DNA of 64,000 nt from Fibrobacter sp. UBA4309 (GCF_002395745.1 NZ_DGUN01000051.1:131454-195453), one strand, 5' to 3'. Positions 33,853-43,088 are shown, counted from the first letter of the stretch. Numbers and translations: made by a program. Notes: generated from the letters alone by a model not told the origin.

Positions 33853-35696
33853 CACTTCACCTCGTCTTCCTTGCCGAAATACGCCATCAGCACCTTGCGT
33901 GCGATAGGTCCGGATACGGCGCCACCGCCACCGGCAGCCTCCATGATTACGGCCACGGCGATCTGCGGGTCATCCAGCGGAGCGACTGCTGCATACCAGG
34001 CATGCGTCTTCGCACCCTTTTTCCATTCCCCCGAGCCCGTCTTTGCACCGACGCGAATTCCAGGGACAGCGCCGCGCTTACCCGTTCCGCCCGGATGGTT
34101 CACGACGGAATCCATAGCCGCCATGAGCACCCTGTGGGTTTCCGGCTTCATCTTTCCCGGCCTGATGATTTCCGGTTCGTAACGGCGAACAACGTTGCCG
34201 GCATCGTCGCGCAATTCCTTCATAAGGTGCGGACGGTAAACGCCCTTATTCGTTGCCAGCGAACCCACCATGACAGCCTGCTGCAACGGCGTCACCAGCT
34301 CTCCCTGGCCGATAGCGAGGTTCAGAATCAAGCCGCGAGCCCAGCGCCATCCCAGGCGCTTGTTTCTTTCGTTGAACGATGTAGAATCCACAAGCCAGCC
34401 GCCTTTTTCGCCAGGAATATCCACTCCGAGCGGCTTTTCGCCAAGACCAAAGCGTCTGCCAAATTCATTGATACGCGCCATGTCGATATCCAGGCCGGCC
34501 TGGTAGAAAAAGACATCGCAGCTGAGCCTGATGGCATGCACGACATTCAGGTTGCCATGCGTTCCCCAGCATTTCTGGTAACGGGCGCCATACTGGTAGC
34601 CGCCAGTGCACGGCTTGGGATAATATTTGCTTTCGGAAAGGATTCCATTCTCGAGCCCGGCTCCGGCCGTGATGAGCTTGAACACGGAGGCAGGCGTGTA
34701 CGTTCCGGAAATGGCACGGTTCGTCAGGGGACGCAGGGAGTCGAGCGCCACCTGGGCCCACCCCTTGTTGCGTTCACGCTTTTTCAGGGAAAAGATATTC
34801 GGATCGAGACGCGGCGAACTCACCATGGCAAGAATTTCACCATTGCGCGGATCGACCGCCACCAACGCACCCCTTGCCGTATCGGGAATAGCCTCTTCCG
34901 CGACCTTCTGCAATTTCAAATCGATTGTGGAAATCAGATGCAGTCCAGGAACAGGCGGTTGCGCATCTACGCCCTTCACAAGGCCGAGTTCCCTTCCGGA
35001 CGCATTCACCTCGACCAGCTTGATGCCGTTCTTGCCCCTGAATTCCTGGTCATATCCCTGCTCCAGGCCCTTTTGCCCGATGCGGTCACCCTGGGAATAG
35101 CCTTCGTACTCGGGCAGCTTCAGCTGTTCTTCGGAAATCTCGCTCGTATAGCCGAGCAAATGCGAAGCCAGCGTACCGTAAGGATACTCACGCCTCGACT
35201 CGATCAACGTCACCACGCCGGGCAACTCCGAAGAATGTTCTTCGATTATCGCCACCTGCTCCGGAGACGCATCCTCGAAAAATCCGATAGGACGGTTCTT
35301 TATCCAGCGGCTGCGCTGGAAAGCGGTATCCAAGGAAAGCGAATCAAAAAGACGTGTACCATCCTTGTCGCGGATTCGGAGCAAGCGATTCATGACAGAG
35401 TCACGGTCCGCCTTTGCACGGGGCAAACTCATCGCCTGCAAGGCAATCTGGTACGAGGGCCTATTGCGGACAAGCACGACCCCGTTGCGGTCGTAGATAT
35501 AGCCTCGTTCTGCAACAAGGACTACCTTGCGGATTCGGTTATTTTCGGAACGCTGGAGGTTTTCGTCGTAATGAGTATACTGCAGGGAATAAAGGCGGAT
35601 CAGGAGAATCACGAACAAGATAAGGACCATGCTCATGAACACAAGGACATTCCAGTTCCTGTTCTGCACATAATCGTTATCACCAGATCTAAACAC
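33852..35696 (-). CDS. mrdA: Penicillin-binding protein 2 (elongation transpeptidase)
   Basis: A 614-residue class B PBP: one TM helix (about 18-38), the pedestal/dimerisation domain, and a transpeptidase domain with S337-V-F-K340 (SxxK), SCD as the SxN-equivalent motif and K552-T-G. The SCD variant occurs in other PBP2 proteins. It cross-links peptidoglycan with RodA. It overlaps mreD by eight bases. The location between mreD and rodA is the standard elongasome order. Confidence 0.96.
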   Translation of the reverse strand: MFRSGDNDYVQNRNWNVLVFMSMVLILFVILLIRLYSLQYTHYDENLQRSENNRIRKVVLVAERGYIYDRNGVVLVRNRPSYQIALQAMSLPRAKADRDSVMNRLLRIRDKDGTRLFDSLSLDTAFQRSRWIKNRPIGFFEDASPEQVAIIEEHSSELPGVVTLIESRREYPYGTLASHLLGYTSEISEEQLKLPEYEGYSQGDRIGQKGLEQGYDQEFRGKNGIKLVEVNASGRELGLVKGVDAQPPVPGLHLISTIDLKLQKVAEEAIPDTARGALVAVDPRNGEILAMVSSPRLDPNIFSLKKRERNKGWAQVALDSLRPLTNRAISGTYTPASVFKLITAGAGLENGILSESKYYPKPCTGGYQYGARYQKCWGTHGNLNVVHAIRLSCDVFFYQAGLDIDMARINEFGRRFGLGEKPLGVDIPGEKGGWLVDSTSFNERNKRLGWRWARGLILNLAIGQGELVTPLQQAVMVGSLATNKGVYRPHLMKELRDDAGNVVRRYEPEIIRPGKMKPETHRVLMAAMDSVVNHPGGTGKRGAVPGIRVGAKTGSGEWKKGAKTHAWYAAVAPLDDPQIAVAVIMEAAGGGGAVSGPIARKVLMAYFGKEDEVK

Positions 35697-36177
35697 GACG
35701 TTTCATCTTCCCTGACGACAAATGGAACACTACCGCGCCAACTACTACCGTATAGAGACACTCCGGAACCGTCTTGGAAAAGAACAGGCTGGTGACAACA
35801 TCCTTTTCGAGCCCGGTCAAGAGGAAATAAATCATGTCACAGACAAAGAAGCCTATGGCAAGCACGGCCGTTTTCGCAGGCAGGTTCAGCGTAAGGAAAC
35901 GTTCTTCCAGCTGGCCCACCACGAAACCGAGAACCGTCATCGCGATAGTGTGCGCCCCGAGCCATTCAACGGGAGCATAGATGTCCTGCATAAAGCCGGC
36001 AAAAAATCCCCAGAAACATCCCGTAGCCGGGCCGTACTTGATCGCTATGGCGACAATCATGATAATGACGAAATCGGGACCTACGTCGAAAATCTTGAGC
36101 CAGTCCCCGACAGTCGTCTGCAAGACAAAGCAGAGGATAAAAAGCAGGAACAGCTTGAACCATTTCATCTTATTCAT
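35689..36177 (-). CDS. mreD: Rod shape-determining membrane protein MreD
   Basis: A 162-residue hydrophobic protein with about five TM helices and the MreD-typical PDFVIIMIVAIAIKYGP and FWGFFAGFMQDIYAP motifs. It bridges MreC and the elongasome in the inner membrane. The ATG at 36177 overlaps the mreC stop by eight bases; a TTG at 36180 is the alternative start. Confidence 0.93.
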   Translation of the reverse strand: MNKMKWFKLFLLFILCFVLQTTVGDWLKIFDVGPDFVIIMIVAIAIKYGPATGCFWGFFAGFMQDIYAPVEWLGAHTIAMTVLGFVVGQLEERFLTLNLPAKTAVLAIGFFVCDMIYFLLTGLEKDVVTSLFFSKTVPECLYTVVVGAVVFHLSSGKMKRRV

Positions 36178-36997
36178 CAAGCATCTCCTGGATAATCCAA
36201 TCCGGTTCCTTTTCCATCACAAAGACTTCTTCAAGCGTGGAGAACTCCTGGAACGGTTCCACGTACATCTGACGCATTACATCCAAGTCCGCCTGGCGAA
36301 CCGTCTTCACCGTTCCCACGGGAATCCCCTTCGGGAAAATTCCGCCAAGGCCAGAAGTAATCAACGTATCGCCAACCTTTACACCGGCATGCGTCGGCAC
36401 CATCGCCGAAAGCATCAGGCCATCAACCGATTCCAGGAAGCCGACTACGCGCGTACGCCGCTCCATTACAGACAACTTAAGATTCGGATCTACGAGCAGC
36501 TGTACGCGCGCATAGCCGTAAGATGCCTTCGTCACCTTTCCCACCAGTCCGTTCATGGAGAAAACAGGCATGTTTTCATGTACGCCATGGTGCGTACCGC
36601 GGTTGATAACCATCGTCGTCAGGAATCTTCCGGGATTGTGTCCGACAACACGGGCCGTTACTATCGGGAACCCCCACTTGTCGTCGAACCGCACCAGTGC
36701 ATGCAGTCGCGTCAGTTCTTGCAAGCCTTCGCTCGCGTAATACGTTTCTTGACGCAACCGTGCGTTTTCTTGCTTGAGCTGTTCGTTTTCGGCAACCACG
36801 GAGCGATAAGCGTCCAAGGACGACATCGCCATCTGTGCCGGATACAGAATCGAACCCAGGATAGAAGAAACGACATTCTGTTTGACGGTGTTGGGCGCCT
36901 GACGCATCAGCAAGCCCACGAGTAAAAAGAACACAAAGGCAACAATACCGTGCCTTTGCGTAAACAACTCGACTACAAAGCGAAAAGCCCTAAGCAT
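36170..36997 (-). CDS. mreC: Rod shape-determining protein MreC
   Basis: A 275-residue protein: short cytoplasmic N-terminus, one TM helix (about 18-32), coiled coil (about 62-95; VVAENEQLKQENARLRQE) and the two beta-barrel domains of MreC (GHNPGRFLTTMVINRG; KVGDTLITSGLGGIFPKGIPVG). It organises PBP2/RodA in the periplasm. It begins 23 bases after mreB. Confidence 0.95.
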   Translation of the reverse strand: MLRAFRFVVELFTQRHGIVAFVFFLLVGLLMRQAPNTVKQNVVSSILGSILYPAQMAMSSLDAYRSVVAENEQLKQENARLRQETYYASEGLQELTRLHALVRFDDKWGFPIVTARVVGHNPGRFLTTMVINRGTHHGVHENMPVFSMNGLVGKVTKASYGYARVQLLVDPNLKLSVMERRTRVVGFLESVDGLMLSAMVPTHAGVKVGDTLITSGLGGIFPKGIPVGTVKTVRQADLDVMRQMYVEPFQEFSTLEEVFVMEKEPDWIIQEMLDE

Positions 36998-37020
36998 CGA
37001 ACCGTAATATGAAGCTTGTT

Positions 37021-38043
37021 CTAGTTAGAAGTCGCAACCAAGACAGGACGATACTTGTCCAGATCTTCCAAGATGCGGGCAGCGCCCTTGCAAACGCAGA
37101 CGAGAGCATCGTCGAACACGTTCACGGACAAGCCCGTTTCGTTACGGATACGTTCATCAAAACCGCGCAGCTGCGATGCGCCGCCAGTCATGATGATTCC
37201 CTTGTCGTAAATATCGGCAGAGAGTTCGGCAGGAGTCATGCTCAACGCCTGCTTCACAGCTTCGATAATCGCGGTGACAGGTTCGTTCAATGCTTCACGA
37301 ATTTCTTCGCTCTTGATAGTCATGGTGCGGGGCATACCGGCGATAAAGTCGTGTCCCTTCACTTCCATCGTCAGTTCCTCTTCCAGCGGATAGGCGGAAC
37401 CGATCTGAATCTTAATCTGTTCGGCGGTGCTTTCGCCAACCTGCAGGTTATACATCGTGCGGAGGTAGCGGACAATCGCATCGTCCATCTCGTCACCACC
37501 GACACGCACAGAGGCGTTGCACACGGTACCGTTCAAGGCGATAACGGCAATGTCAGACGTACCGCCGCCGATATCCACGATCATGTTACCCACGGGATCT
37601 TCGACAGGGATGCCCATACCGACAGCGGCGGCCATCGGTTCATGAACCAGATGCACTTCCTTGGCACCGGCCTGGCGAGCAGCATCGATAACGGCACGCT
37701 TTTCCACTTCGGTAATGCCGCTCGGGACACCGACCACCACACGCGGTTTTACCATCCACAGGGGGTATTTCTGCACGCGCTTGATAAAGGTCTGCAGAAG
37801 CGTTTCCACAAGTTCGAAATCGGCAATGACACCGTCACGCATCGGACGTACTGCGCGGGTCTCCCCCGGAGTACGGCCAAGCATCTTCTTCGCTTCGAAG
37901 CCGATAGCGCTTACGCGGTTATTCTTGCTATCCACAGCAATAACCGTAGGTTCGTTGATTACAATACCCTGGCCGGCAACGTGGACCAAAGTGTTCGCCG
38001 TACCAAGATCAATTCCAATGTCGCAAGAAAAGAGACCGAACAA
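37021..38043 (-). CDS. mreB: Rod shape-determining actin homologue MreB, TTG start
   Basis: A 340-residue actin-family protein: phosphate-1 loop DIGIDLGTANTLV, phosphate-2 region VDIGGGTSDIAVI, and adenosine motif IIMTGGASQLRG. The membrane-binding N-terminal MFGLFS matches other MreBs only if translation starts at the TTG at 38043, which has an AAAGGG site seven bases upstream. No ATG is available at this place. It polymerises under the membrane and steers the elongation machinery. It is first in the mreBCD-mrdA-rodA operon. Confidence 0.97.
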   Translation of the reverse strand: MFGLFSCDIGIDLGTANTLVHVAGQGIVINEPTVIAVDSKNNRVSAIGFEAKKMLGRTPGETRAVRPMRDGVIADFELVETLLQTFIKRVQKYPLWMVKPRVVVGVPSGITEVEKRAVIDAARQAGAKEVHLVHEPMAAAVGMGIPVEDPVGNMIVDIGGGTSDIAVIALNGTVCNASVRVGGDEMDDAIVRYLRTMYNLQVGESTAEQIKIQIGSAYPLEEELTMEVKGHDFIAGMPRTMTIKSEEIREALNEPVTAIIEAVKQALSMTPAELSADIYDKGIIMTGGASQLRGFDERIRNETGLSVNVFDDALVCVCKGAARILEDLDKYRPVLVATSN

Positions 38044-38079
38044 AATACCGCCCTTTGTTAAGATTTAATCTGACAGAAA

Positions 38080-38087
38080 AAAATATA
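38080..38087 (-). promoter_or_regulatory. -10 element of the mreB operon
   Basis: TATATTTT on the reverse strand, about 37 bases before the TTG start. It is close to the TAnnTTTR element seen elsewhere in the window. Confidence 0.4.
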
Positions 38088-38093
38088 GTATTT

Positions 38094-38111
38094 CCCCTCA
38101 TAAGGGAGGGG
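38094..38111 (-). terminator. Terminator of the 38112 lipoprotein gene
   Basis: Stem CCCCTC/GAGGGG with a six-base loop directly after the stop codon. The T-run (TATATTTTTTT) begins about seven bases later and overlaps the mreB promoter region. Confidence 0.5.
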
Positions 38112-38477
38112 CTATGGCAAACTATCCTTGCCAAAATGGAGAACCTTCAAATACCGGTCCCAATGCCGGGCTGCAACATCGTAACGGTACTTGCGTTTCT
38201 CGTGCATGGCAATGTCCTTGTAGATGAAAAAGTCCACTTCCGCATAGGCCGAATAGATTTCGGCGGCAGCGCCTTCGAACAAACGAAAATCCTTTACCCG
38301 GTAGTACGGCTCGTCCAAAAGCCCGTCCCTGTTGCCGGAAGCATGGATCGTCTCGGCGACCATGAACTTCAGGTCCTCTTGAAGATACGACTCCAGTTTC
38401 TTCTCGATGCGGTCCGTCCTTTCAGAACAACCTAACAAACAGGTGCAAGCAAAAACAAAGGCAAGAAATTTTTTCAT
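38112..38477 (-). CDS. Small lipoprotein of unknown function
   Basis: A 121-residue predicted lipoprotein: signal MKKFLAFVFACTCLLGC with lipobox LLGC (C17). The mature part is charged, with a short coiled-coil-like start (RTDRIEKKLESYLQEDL) and an alpha/beta remainder. I recognise no family. It sits between the outer-membrane barrel gene at 38544 (same strand, upstream, with its own terminator) and mreB. Confidence 0.8.
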   Translation of the reverse strand: MKKFLAFVFACTCLLGCSERTDRIEKKLESYLQEDLKFMVAETIHASGNRDGLLDEPYYRVKDFRLFEGAAAEIYSAYAEVDFFIYKDIAMHEKRKYRYDVAARHWDRYLKVLHFGKDSLP

Positions 38478-38498
38478 GGCATAAAAATAATAAGAAAA

Positions 38499-38523
38499 GG
38501 GACCTTGGAAGAACCAAGGCCCC
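38499..38523 (-). terminator. Terminator of the 38544 outer-membrane protein gene
   Basis: GGGGCCTTGG pairs with CCAAGG(T)CCC around a five-base loop. On the reverse strand TTTTCTTATTATTTTT follows. Confidence 0.75.
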
Positions 38524-38543
38524 TAAGCTCAGTCAACCTTCGA

Positions 38544-39830
38544 CTAGAAGCTGTAGGTTGCAGAAATTCTCGAGAAGAGACGGCCTTCGCCCTGGAACGG
38601 GTTGCGGAAGAGCATGTCTTCGGCAACGGTCACGTCGATCTTCAGCTTTTCTTCGATGTTGATACCGAAACCGAACCCGACATGGTCGTCAGCCGTACCG
38701 TCGGCAAGCGGATTCGTCGTGAAGAAGTTGCCGCTTTCCTTGCAGATGCCATCGGTACCCTTGTTCTTTTCGTGCTGGTCGCATTCCGTGTAGAGAATGG
38801 ACTTCTGGCCACCGACGCGGATAACGAACCAGTCCCACCAGATGTTACGTTCGATACCGAAGCTGATCATGCCACCGATATCGCCGCGTTCGTCCCAGTG
38901 CGGATCGTCCACGTTGCTGGCGTCGTAGATGGTTTTGCCGGTGTTGTAATCAAACGTCCAGTCGTGAGCCCTCATCTTGTTCCAGATGAAGTCACCGCCC
39001 AACCAGAAGAAACCACGGTCAAGAGCGACGTTGATACCGAGGCCGACCTGGGCATGCTTGTCTTCGATGCCCGGAGCCTGAATCAAGTTCATGGAGAATG
39101 CCGGAACGAGTTCACCATCGAGAGCTTCGAGAGTGAAGAACGCACGTGACTTGGCCAAGAAGCTGAAGTCGCCATCGTCAAAGAAGTTCTGGTGTTCGGG
39201 ACCATACTGGATACGGGCCAAGCCGAAGCTGATTTCAAAGTCGATATTGCTGCCGAACTGGAGGTTGAAACCACCGTCCGCCTGCACGATAGAGGCAAAA
39301 GCGGCGGCATCGACCTGGTAAGAGCCGCTCGGAGTTTCATAACCACCATCCTGGTGGGCAATGTAGATATGCAAGCCCCAGGCATCACCGCTGGTCAAGG
39401 TGCCACCCAAGAACCCGTCGAAGTTCGTCACGGTCTGCGGCGTGACAGAAGCCTTGCCGTCATCACCGATAACAACGGTCGGGAAATAACGGGTAAGCTC
39501 AGAAATACGTCCAAAGAGGCCGCCTATGGAAAGACGCGGATCCGGATTGTTTTCGTCGCCAAGAGAGATGGAGAAAATGCCACCAAAGTTCGGGAACTTC
39601 GGATCCTGGTTAGTTCCGGCAGGAACGTCCTCGGTATAAGGACCGAATTCGCCGATCAAGTAGTTCGGATAGAGGTTGATGTTTGCCGGATTATCAAAGA
39701 TGCTCACGTCATCCATGATATAGGTGGTGTTCTTGCCCATGGACTCGATGCGAGCGAACGTCGCAAAGGCGGTTCCTACGCCGAGGACACCGAAAGCAAC
39801 ACCGACTGCTGCAGCAGATCTTAAGTTCAT
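38544..39830 (-). CDS. Outer-membrane beta-barrel protein
   Basis: A 428-residue protein with signal peptide (AAAVGVAFGVLGVGTAFA). It has alternating hydrophobic beta strands throughout and a C-terminal Phe strand (ISATYSF) typical of BAM substrates. The N-terminal part (MDDVSIFDNPANINLYPNYL) recalls the N-terminus of PorV/FadL-like barrels. ATG 39830 follows a strong AAGGAG site. It is a separate transcription unit with its own terminator, immediately downstream of the Tol/Ton-like operon, so a role as that machine's outer-membrane partner is plausible but unproved. Confidence 0.82.
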   Translation of the reverse strand: MNLRSAAAVGVAFGVLGVGTAFATFARIESMGKNTTYIMDDVSIFDNPANINLYPNYLIGEFGPYTEDVPAGTNQDPKFPNFGGIFSISLGDENNPDPRLSIGGLFGRISELTRYFPTVVIGDDGKASVTPQTVTNFDGFLGGTLTSGDAWGLHIYIAHQDGGYETPSGSYQVDAAAFASIVQADGGFNLQFGSNIDFEISFGLARIQYGPEHQNFFDDGDFSFLAKSRAFFTLEALDGELVPAFSMNLIQAPGIEDKHAQVGLGINVALDRGFFWLGGDFIWNKMRAHDWTFDYNTGKTIYDASNVDDPHWDERGDIGGMISFGIERNIWWDWFVIRVGGQKSILYTECDQHEKNKGTDGICKESGNFFTTNPLADGTADDHVGFGFGINIEEKLKIDVTVAEDMLFRNPFQGEGRLFSRISATYSF

Positions 39831-39904
39831 TAGAGGACTCCTTGTAAATTCTACACTAAAGTTAATTTTATTCAAACGAAAACGCAACTAAAAAATGCAA
39901 AAAA

Positions 39905-39927
39905 GACCAAGCTTTTGGGGCTTGGTC
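39905..39927 (-). terminator. Terminator of the ExbB-TolR-ExbD-AgmX operon
   Basis: Eight-base stem GACCAAGC/GCTTGGTC with T-runs on both strands (CTTTTTTT forward, TTTTTT reverse). Confidence 0.88.
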
Positions 39928-39962
39928 CTTTTTTTGCGCCTTGCGCAAGTCGTTCAAGAAGA

Positions 39963-40895
39963 TTATTCGGAGAACGTGAACGGAATTGTAACCGTCGTGT
40001 TACCAGACTTAACCTTGCTGAACTTCCAGCGGCTCACAGCGCCCTTGATTTCGCCATCAAATTCGCCGTACCCGGTTGTAGAAGAAGCAATGGAAATGCT
40101 GATAATTTCGCCACCCGGAGCAATCGTGAACTTCAAGGTAACCTTACCCTGGAATCCCGGTTTCTTCTTCAGGAACTTGTTGTAGATGTGGCGCAGACCC
40201 GGAGTACGCTGACGCACAACCTTCATGATGTCTGCAGCGGAACGAGATCCACCACCAGCACCCATGTCGATATCGCGTTCAGACGGAGTCTTGATGGAAC
40301 CCTTGGCCTTGGTAGCGATACCACCGCCACCACCACCGAGGAGGCCAGCCAGGCCGTCACCGATACCACCGGAACCGCCTTCTGCGTAACCTTCGTTGAA
40401 GCCACCGTCAGCCTTACCGCGACGGCCACCGAGAACGGTCTTACCCGTCGTCTGGAGACCAGCCACGTCCTTGAGCACCTTGTCGATGTCCTTGGAGAAC
40501 TTCTGGTTCTTCATAAGGTCGTATGCACCGGCAGAGGCATTCTTGGTCTGGGCAGTAAGGAGCTTAAGCACACCGCGAGTCTGCGGAGCGTTGGGCTGAC
40601 CCTTACCACGCGGCTTACCACCGCCACCGGCCTTCTTACGCGGCTTCTTCGGCTCTTCCTTCTTCTTCTCTTCCTTCTTTTCTTCCTTCTTCTCTTCCAT
40701 CATCATGGAAGCGGAGAGGTCTTCAGCAGCGGATTCTTCGAAGATAACTTCGTCGACCACGGCTTCGTACATGGAAGCCCAGAGGGAGAAAGCGAGAGCA
40801 ACAATCACGGAGATACCGGCGATTGCACCCATCTTCTTGTCGGATTCCGGCATCAGGGACGCAACTAACGGATCTAATTGCTGTTTTTTAGCCAT
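39963..40895 (-). CDS. AgmX/GltJ-like TonB-type energy transducer
   Basis: A 310-residue protein: one TM helix (about 25-43), a Lys/Glu repeat (about 68-90), a basic Gly-rich linker, a helical section, a second long Gly-rich stretch (about 155-205), and a C-terminal TonB-like domain (about 220-310; GKVTLKFTIAPGGEIISISIA, RWKFSKVKSGNTTVTIPF). It is the last gene of the ExbB-TolR-ExbD operon (two-base gap, shared GGAGG site). The layout matches AgmX/GltJ proteins, which carry force from a TolQR-type motor to the outer membrane in the Myxococcus gliding machine. It could instead be an ordinary TonB, but no TonB-dependent receptor is nearby. Confidence 0.85.
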   Translation of the reverse strand: MAKKQQLDPLVASLMPESDKKMGAIAGISVIVALAFSLWASMYEAVVDEVIFEESAAEDLSASMMMEEKKEEKKEEKKKEEPKKPRKKAGGGGKPRGKGQPNAPQTRGVLKLLTAQTKNASAGAYDLMKNQKFSKDIDKVLKDVAGLQTTGKTVLGGRRGKADGGFNEGYAEGGSGGIGDGLAGLLGGGGGGIATKAKGSIKTPSERDIDMGAGGGSRSAADIMKVVRQRTPGLRHIYNKFLKKKPGFQGKVTLKFTIAPGGEIISISIASSTTGYGEFDGEIKGAVSRWKFSKVKSGNTTVTIPFTFSE

Positions 40896-40897
40896 AA

Positions 40898-41392
40898 TTA
40901 TTCCTCCCCGCCGTTCTTCTGCATCACGGCAAATGCGATATTCGTGTATCCGGAGAAGCCACAGGTGGCCATCACCTTGTACATCGCATCGTACGGGATA
41001 TTCTTGTCAATCTGAACAATGATGTTACCGGCTTCATCGGCAGGGAGACCCATCTTGAGGGCGTGTTCCTGTTCGATAGCGCGACGGTCCTTCAGGATTT
41101 CGTCCAGCTTGGTGACAAGCAGGTCTTCCTGGGCGATCACGTCGGCAGTCGGCACAACCTTTTCATTATCAGCAATGACGTAGTTCGCATCGACCACGAC
41201 AGTCAGAGAAACAGTCTTCGGCTGCACCTTGGAGGTGGAGATTGGAAGAATCAGGTTCTCGGCCTGGGTGAGCAACTGACCTTCGGCGTCCATGTTCTTA
41301 ATCATGAACACCAGGATGATGGTCATCATGTCCATCATGGAGGTCAAGGAGAAAGGTACGTCTTCGCTATATTTACGAGTTTTTCTAGCCAT
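40898..41392 (-). CDS. exbD: ExbD/TolR-family proton-channel subunit
   Basis: A 164-residue protein: short N-terminus, one TM helix (about 17-32) with the conserved Asp of the proton path (LTSMMDMMTIILVFMIKN), and a periplasmic alpha/beta domain with the family's VQIDKNIPYDAMYKVM region. It works with the ExbB-like subunit to convert proton flow into mechanical work. The TolR-like gene ends two bases upstream. A GGGAGG site precedes the ATG. Confidence 0.93.
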   Translation of the reverse strand: MARKTRKYSEDVPFSLTSMMDMMTIILVFMIKNMDAEGQLLTQAENLILPISTSKVQPKTVSLTVVVDANYVIADNEKVVPTADVIAQEDLLVTKLDEILKDRRAIEQEHALKMGLPADEAGNIIVQIDKNIPYDAMYKVMATCGFSGYTNIAFAVMQKNGGEE

Positions 41393-41394
41393 GA

Positions 41395-42291
41395 TTAACC
41401 TCCCAACTTAGCAAGATTGATCTTGGTGAACCCAGCTTCCTTGGAACGGTCCATGAGCTGGATGATCTTGTCAAATTGAGTATCATCGTTAGCAACGATG
41501 ATAATGTTATCAACGTCTTCGAGGTCAATAAACTGCGTATGGATAGCAATGAGGTCCTTCGCAATCAGATCGTATGCGGAAAGCGGATAGATGATGTTTT
41601 TAGCAGCGACATCCGGTTTGAGCGTACGAGCCGAGTTCGGGGTCAGGGTAGCGAGGGCTACACCGGCAGCAGGCTTCTTGAGAGCCGGCGGCGGAGTGAG
41701 GCCGAGGGTACCTTCACCCGGAAGGGCGATAAAGTTGTTGTTGCCGTCCACGTAGGCACTGTCGGCAGCCGGTTCTTCGGCGCTACCCCCGTTGGAGTAG
41801 AGAGCCCAAATAACGCGGCCCGGATCTTCTTCAGATTCCTTGTTGATAGCCCAAAGTTCGATGGTCTCGATTTCATAGAGATACTTCTCTTTATCCATCT
41901 CAGAGCCATCCTTGCACTTCGGTCCATGTCCGCTTTCAACAGTAGCCTTAACGTCATCCATCGCGTAAGTGACGAGCTTAGCATCGGACTTGCAACGGAA
42001 CGTCCACATTTCCTTAAAATAGACGTTCGGCTGGAAACCACCACGAGCACCAATCACGAGGTAATCGCTGGTAATCGCGAGGGACAAGTTCAATGCCTGC
42101 TGGTCCGGTTCCGGAGGCGTTTCATTGTCGAGGTTCATCATGCTGCGTTCCGGCAGGTTGACTTCGACAATAGCAAGCTTGGAGAAAGCCGTCATGGTCA
42201 AAAGCATAGGAATCAGAATGGTAAACAAGCCCATCGCCGGCAACAGGTCCGGTTCTTCGACTTTACCAGGTTTCTTGATTTGTTTTGCCAT
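41395..42291 (-). CDS. Second ExbD/TolR-like subunit, enlarged
   Basis: A 298-residue relative of ExbD. The N-terminal TM helix (about 17-38) has lost the usual membrane Asp (LLPAMGLFTILIPMLLTMTAF). A long insertion (about 70-210) holds two cysteines and a Pro/Ala-rich section. The C-terminal end keeps the TolR fold (DNIIIVANDDTQFDKIIQLMDRSKEAGFTKINLA). Two different TolR homologues beside one TolQ is the AglRQS arrangement. This copy may be a structural rather than proton-carrying subunit. Confidence 0.8.
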   Translation of the reverse strand: MAKQIKKPGKVEEPDLLPAMGLFTILIPMLLTMTAFSKLAIVEVNLPERSMMNLDNETPPEPDQQALNLSLAITSDYLVIGARGGFQPNVYFKEMWTFRCKSDAKLVTYAMDDVKATVESGHGPKCKDGSEMDKEKYLYEIETIELWAINKESEEDPGRVIWALYSNGGSAEEPAADSAYVDGNNNFIALPGEGTLGLTPPPALKKPAAGVALATLTPNSARTLKPDVAAKNIIYPLSAYDLIAKDLIAIHTQFIDLEDVDNIIIVANDDTQFDKIIQLMDRSKEAGFTKINLAKLGG

Positions 42292-42327
42292 GTGTTATAA
42301 CTCCAGTTTTAAATTACTCTCAATGAA

Positions 42328-42948
42328 TTACGAGAGGGAGTTGATGATCTTGAGGCCCTTTTCTTCCATTTCCTGGATCAGGCGTTCGGAGTTCATGTTG
42401 AGGATACCGACGATGACCAGAAGAGGCACGGCGGAGAGAAGTCCGAGGAGCGTGGTACCCATAGCGATAGCGATACCGTCAGCAAGAGCCTTGGCACGTT
42501 CAGAAGCGGGTTTGTTAGCCACAGCGTCGAAGGTGTAGATCAGACCGTAAATCGTACCCATAAGTCCGAGCAACGTAGAGATGGAAGCCATAACGGAAAT
42601 GAGGGAGATGTAACGAGTCAGACGGGGAGCTTCAGTCAGGAACACGGCGTCGCAAGCGGCGGACATGTTTTCGCGGCCACCGTTACGGGCAGCGACGATG
42701 GCAGCCATCACCTTGGCAATCGGGAGGTTGGTCGCATTGGCGAGGCTCAGAGCCTGATCAAACTGCTGAGAGCTGATCAGCTTACCGAAGTCGGCAAGGA
42801 ACTTGGCGCGGCCCTTCGAGCTCTTCACGATGATGTAGACAATACGTTCGATGGCGAAACCGAGACCGATCATGAACACCATCAAGATAATCCACATGAA
42901 CTGGTAACCATCAGATTCGGGGCTGAAGGATTGAAGCATTTTAGACAT
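42328..42948 (-). CDS. exbB: ExbB/TolQ/MotA-family proton-channel subunit
   Basis: A 206-residue protein with three TM helices (about 18-38, 115-140, 155-180) and the ExbB/TolQ signature in the second and third (TLLGLMGTIYGLIYTF; GIAIAMGTTLLGLLSAVP). It forms the pentameric stator with the ExbD-like proteins encoded downstream. The start ATG has a perfect AAGGAG site. It is the first gene of the four-gene motor operon, 188 bases after the TPR gene and its terminator. Confidence 0.93.
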   Translation of the reverse strand: MSKMLQSFSPESDGYQFMWIILMVFMIGLGFAIERIVYIIVKSSKGRAKFLADFGKLISSQQFDQALSLANATNLPIAKVMAAIVAARNGGRENMSAACDAVFLTEAPRLTRYISLISVMASISTLLGLMGTIYGLIYTFDAVANKPASERAKALADGIAIAMGTTLLGLLSAVPLLVIVGILNMNSERLIQEMEEKGLKIINSLS

Positions 42949-43088
42949 TAGAGTACTCCTTTAGAGTGTTTGTTTTTGGTTTGTTTTTGAAATCTTTGTT
43001 CAATTTTATTTTTTTTAGAGCTGTTTGGAAGGTCGCATGCTGTAAAACTTTATTTACTGCATAAAAACCGCCCTAGAACCCTAAATAA

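Noticed and set aside
34002..35795. 597-codon forward open frame
   Set aside because: Antisense to mrdA, which has all PBP2 motifs.
40660..40710. Simple (CTT)n-like repeats
   Set aside because: They encode the Lys/Glu repeat of the AgmX-like linker and are explained by coding.
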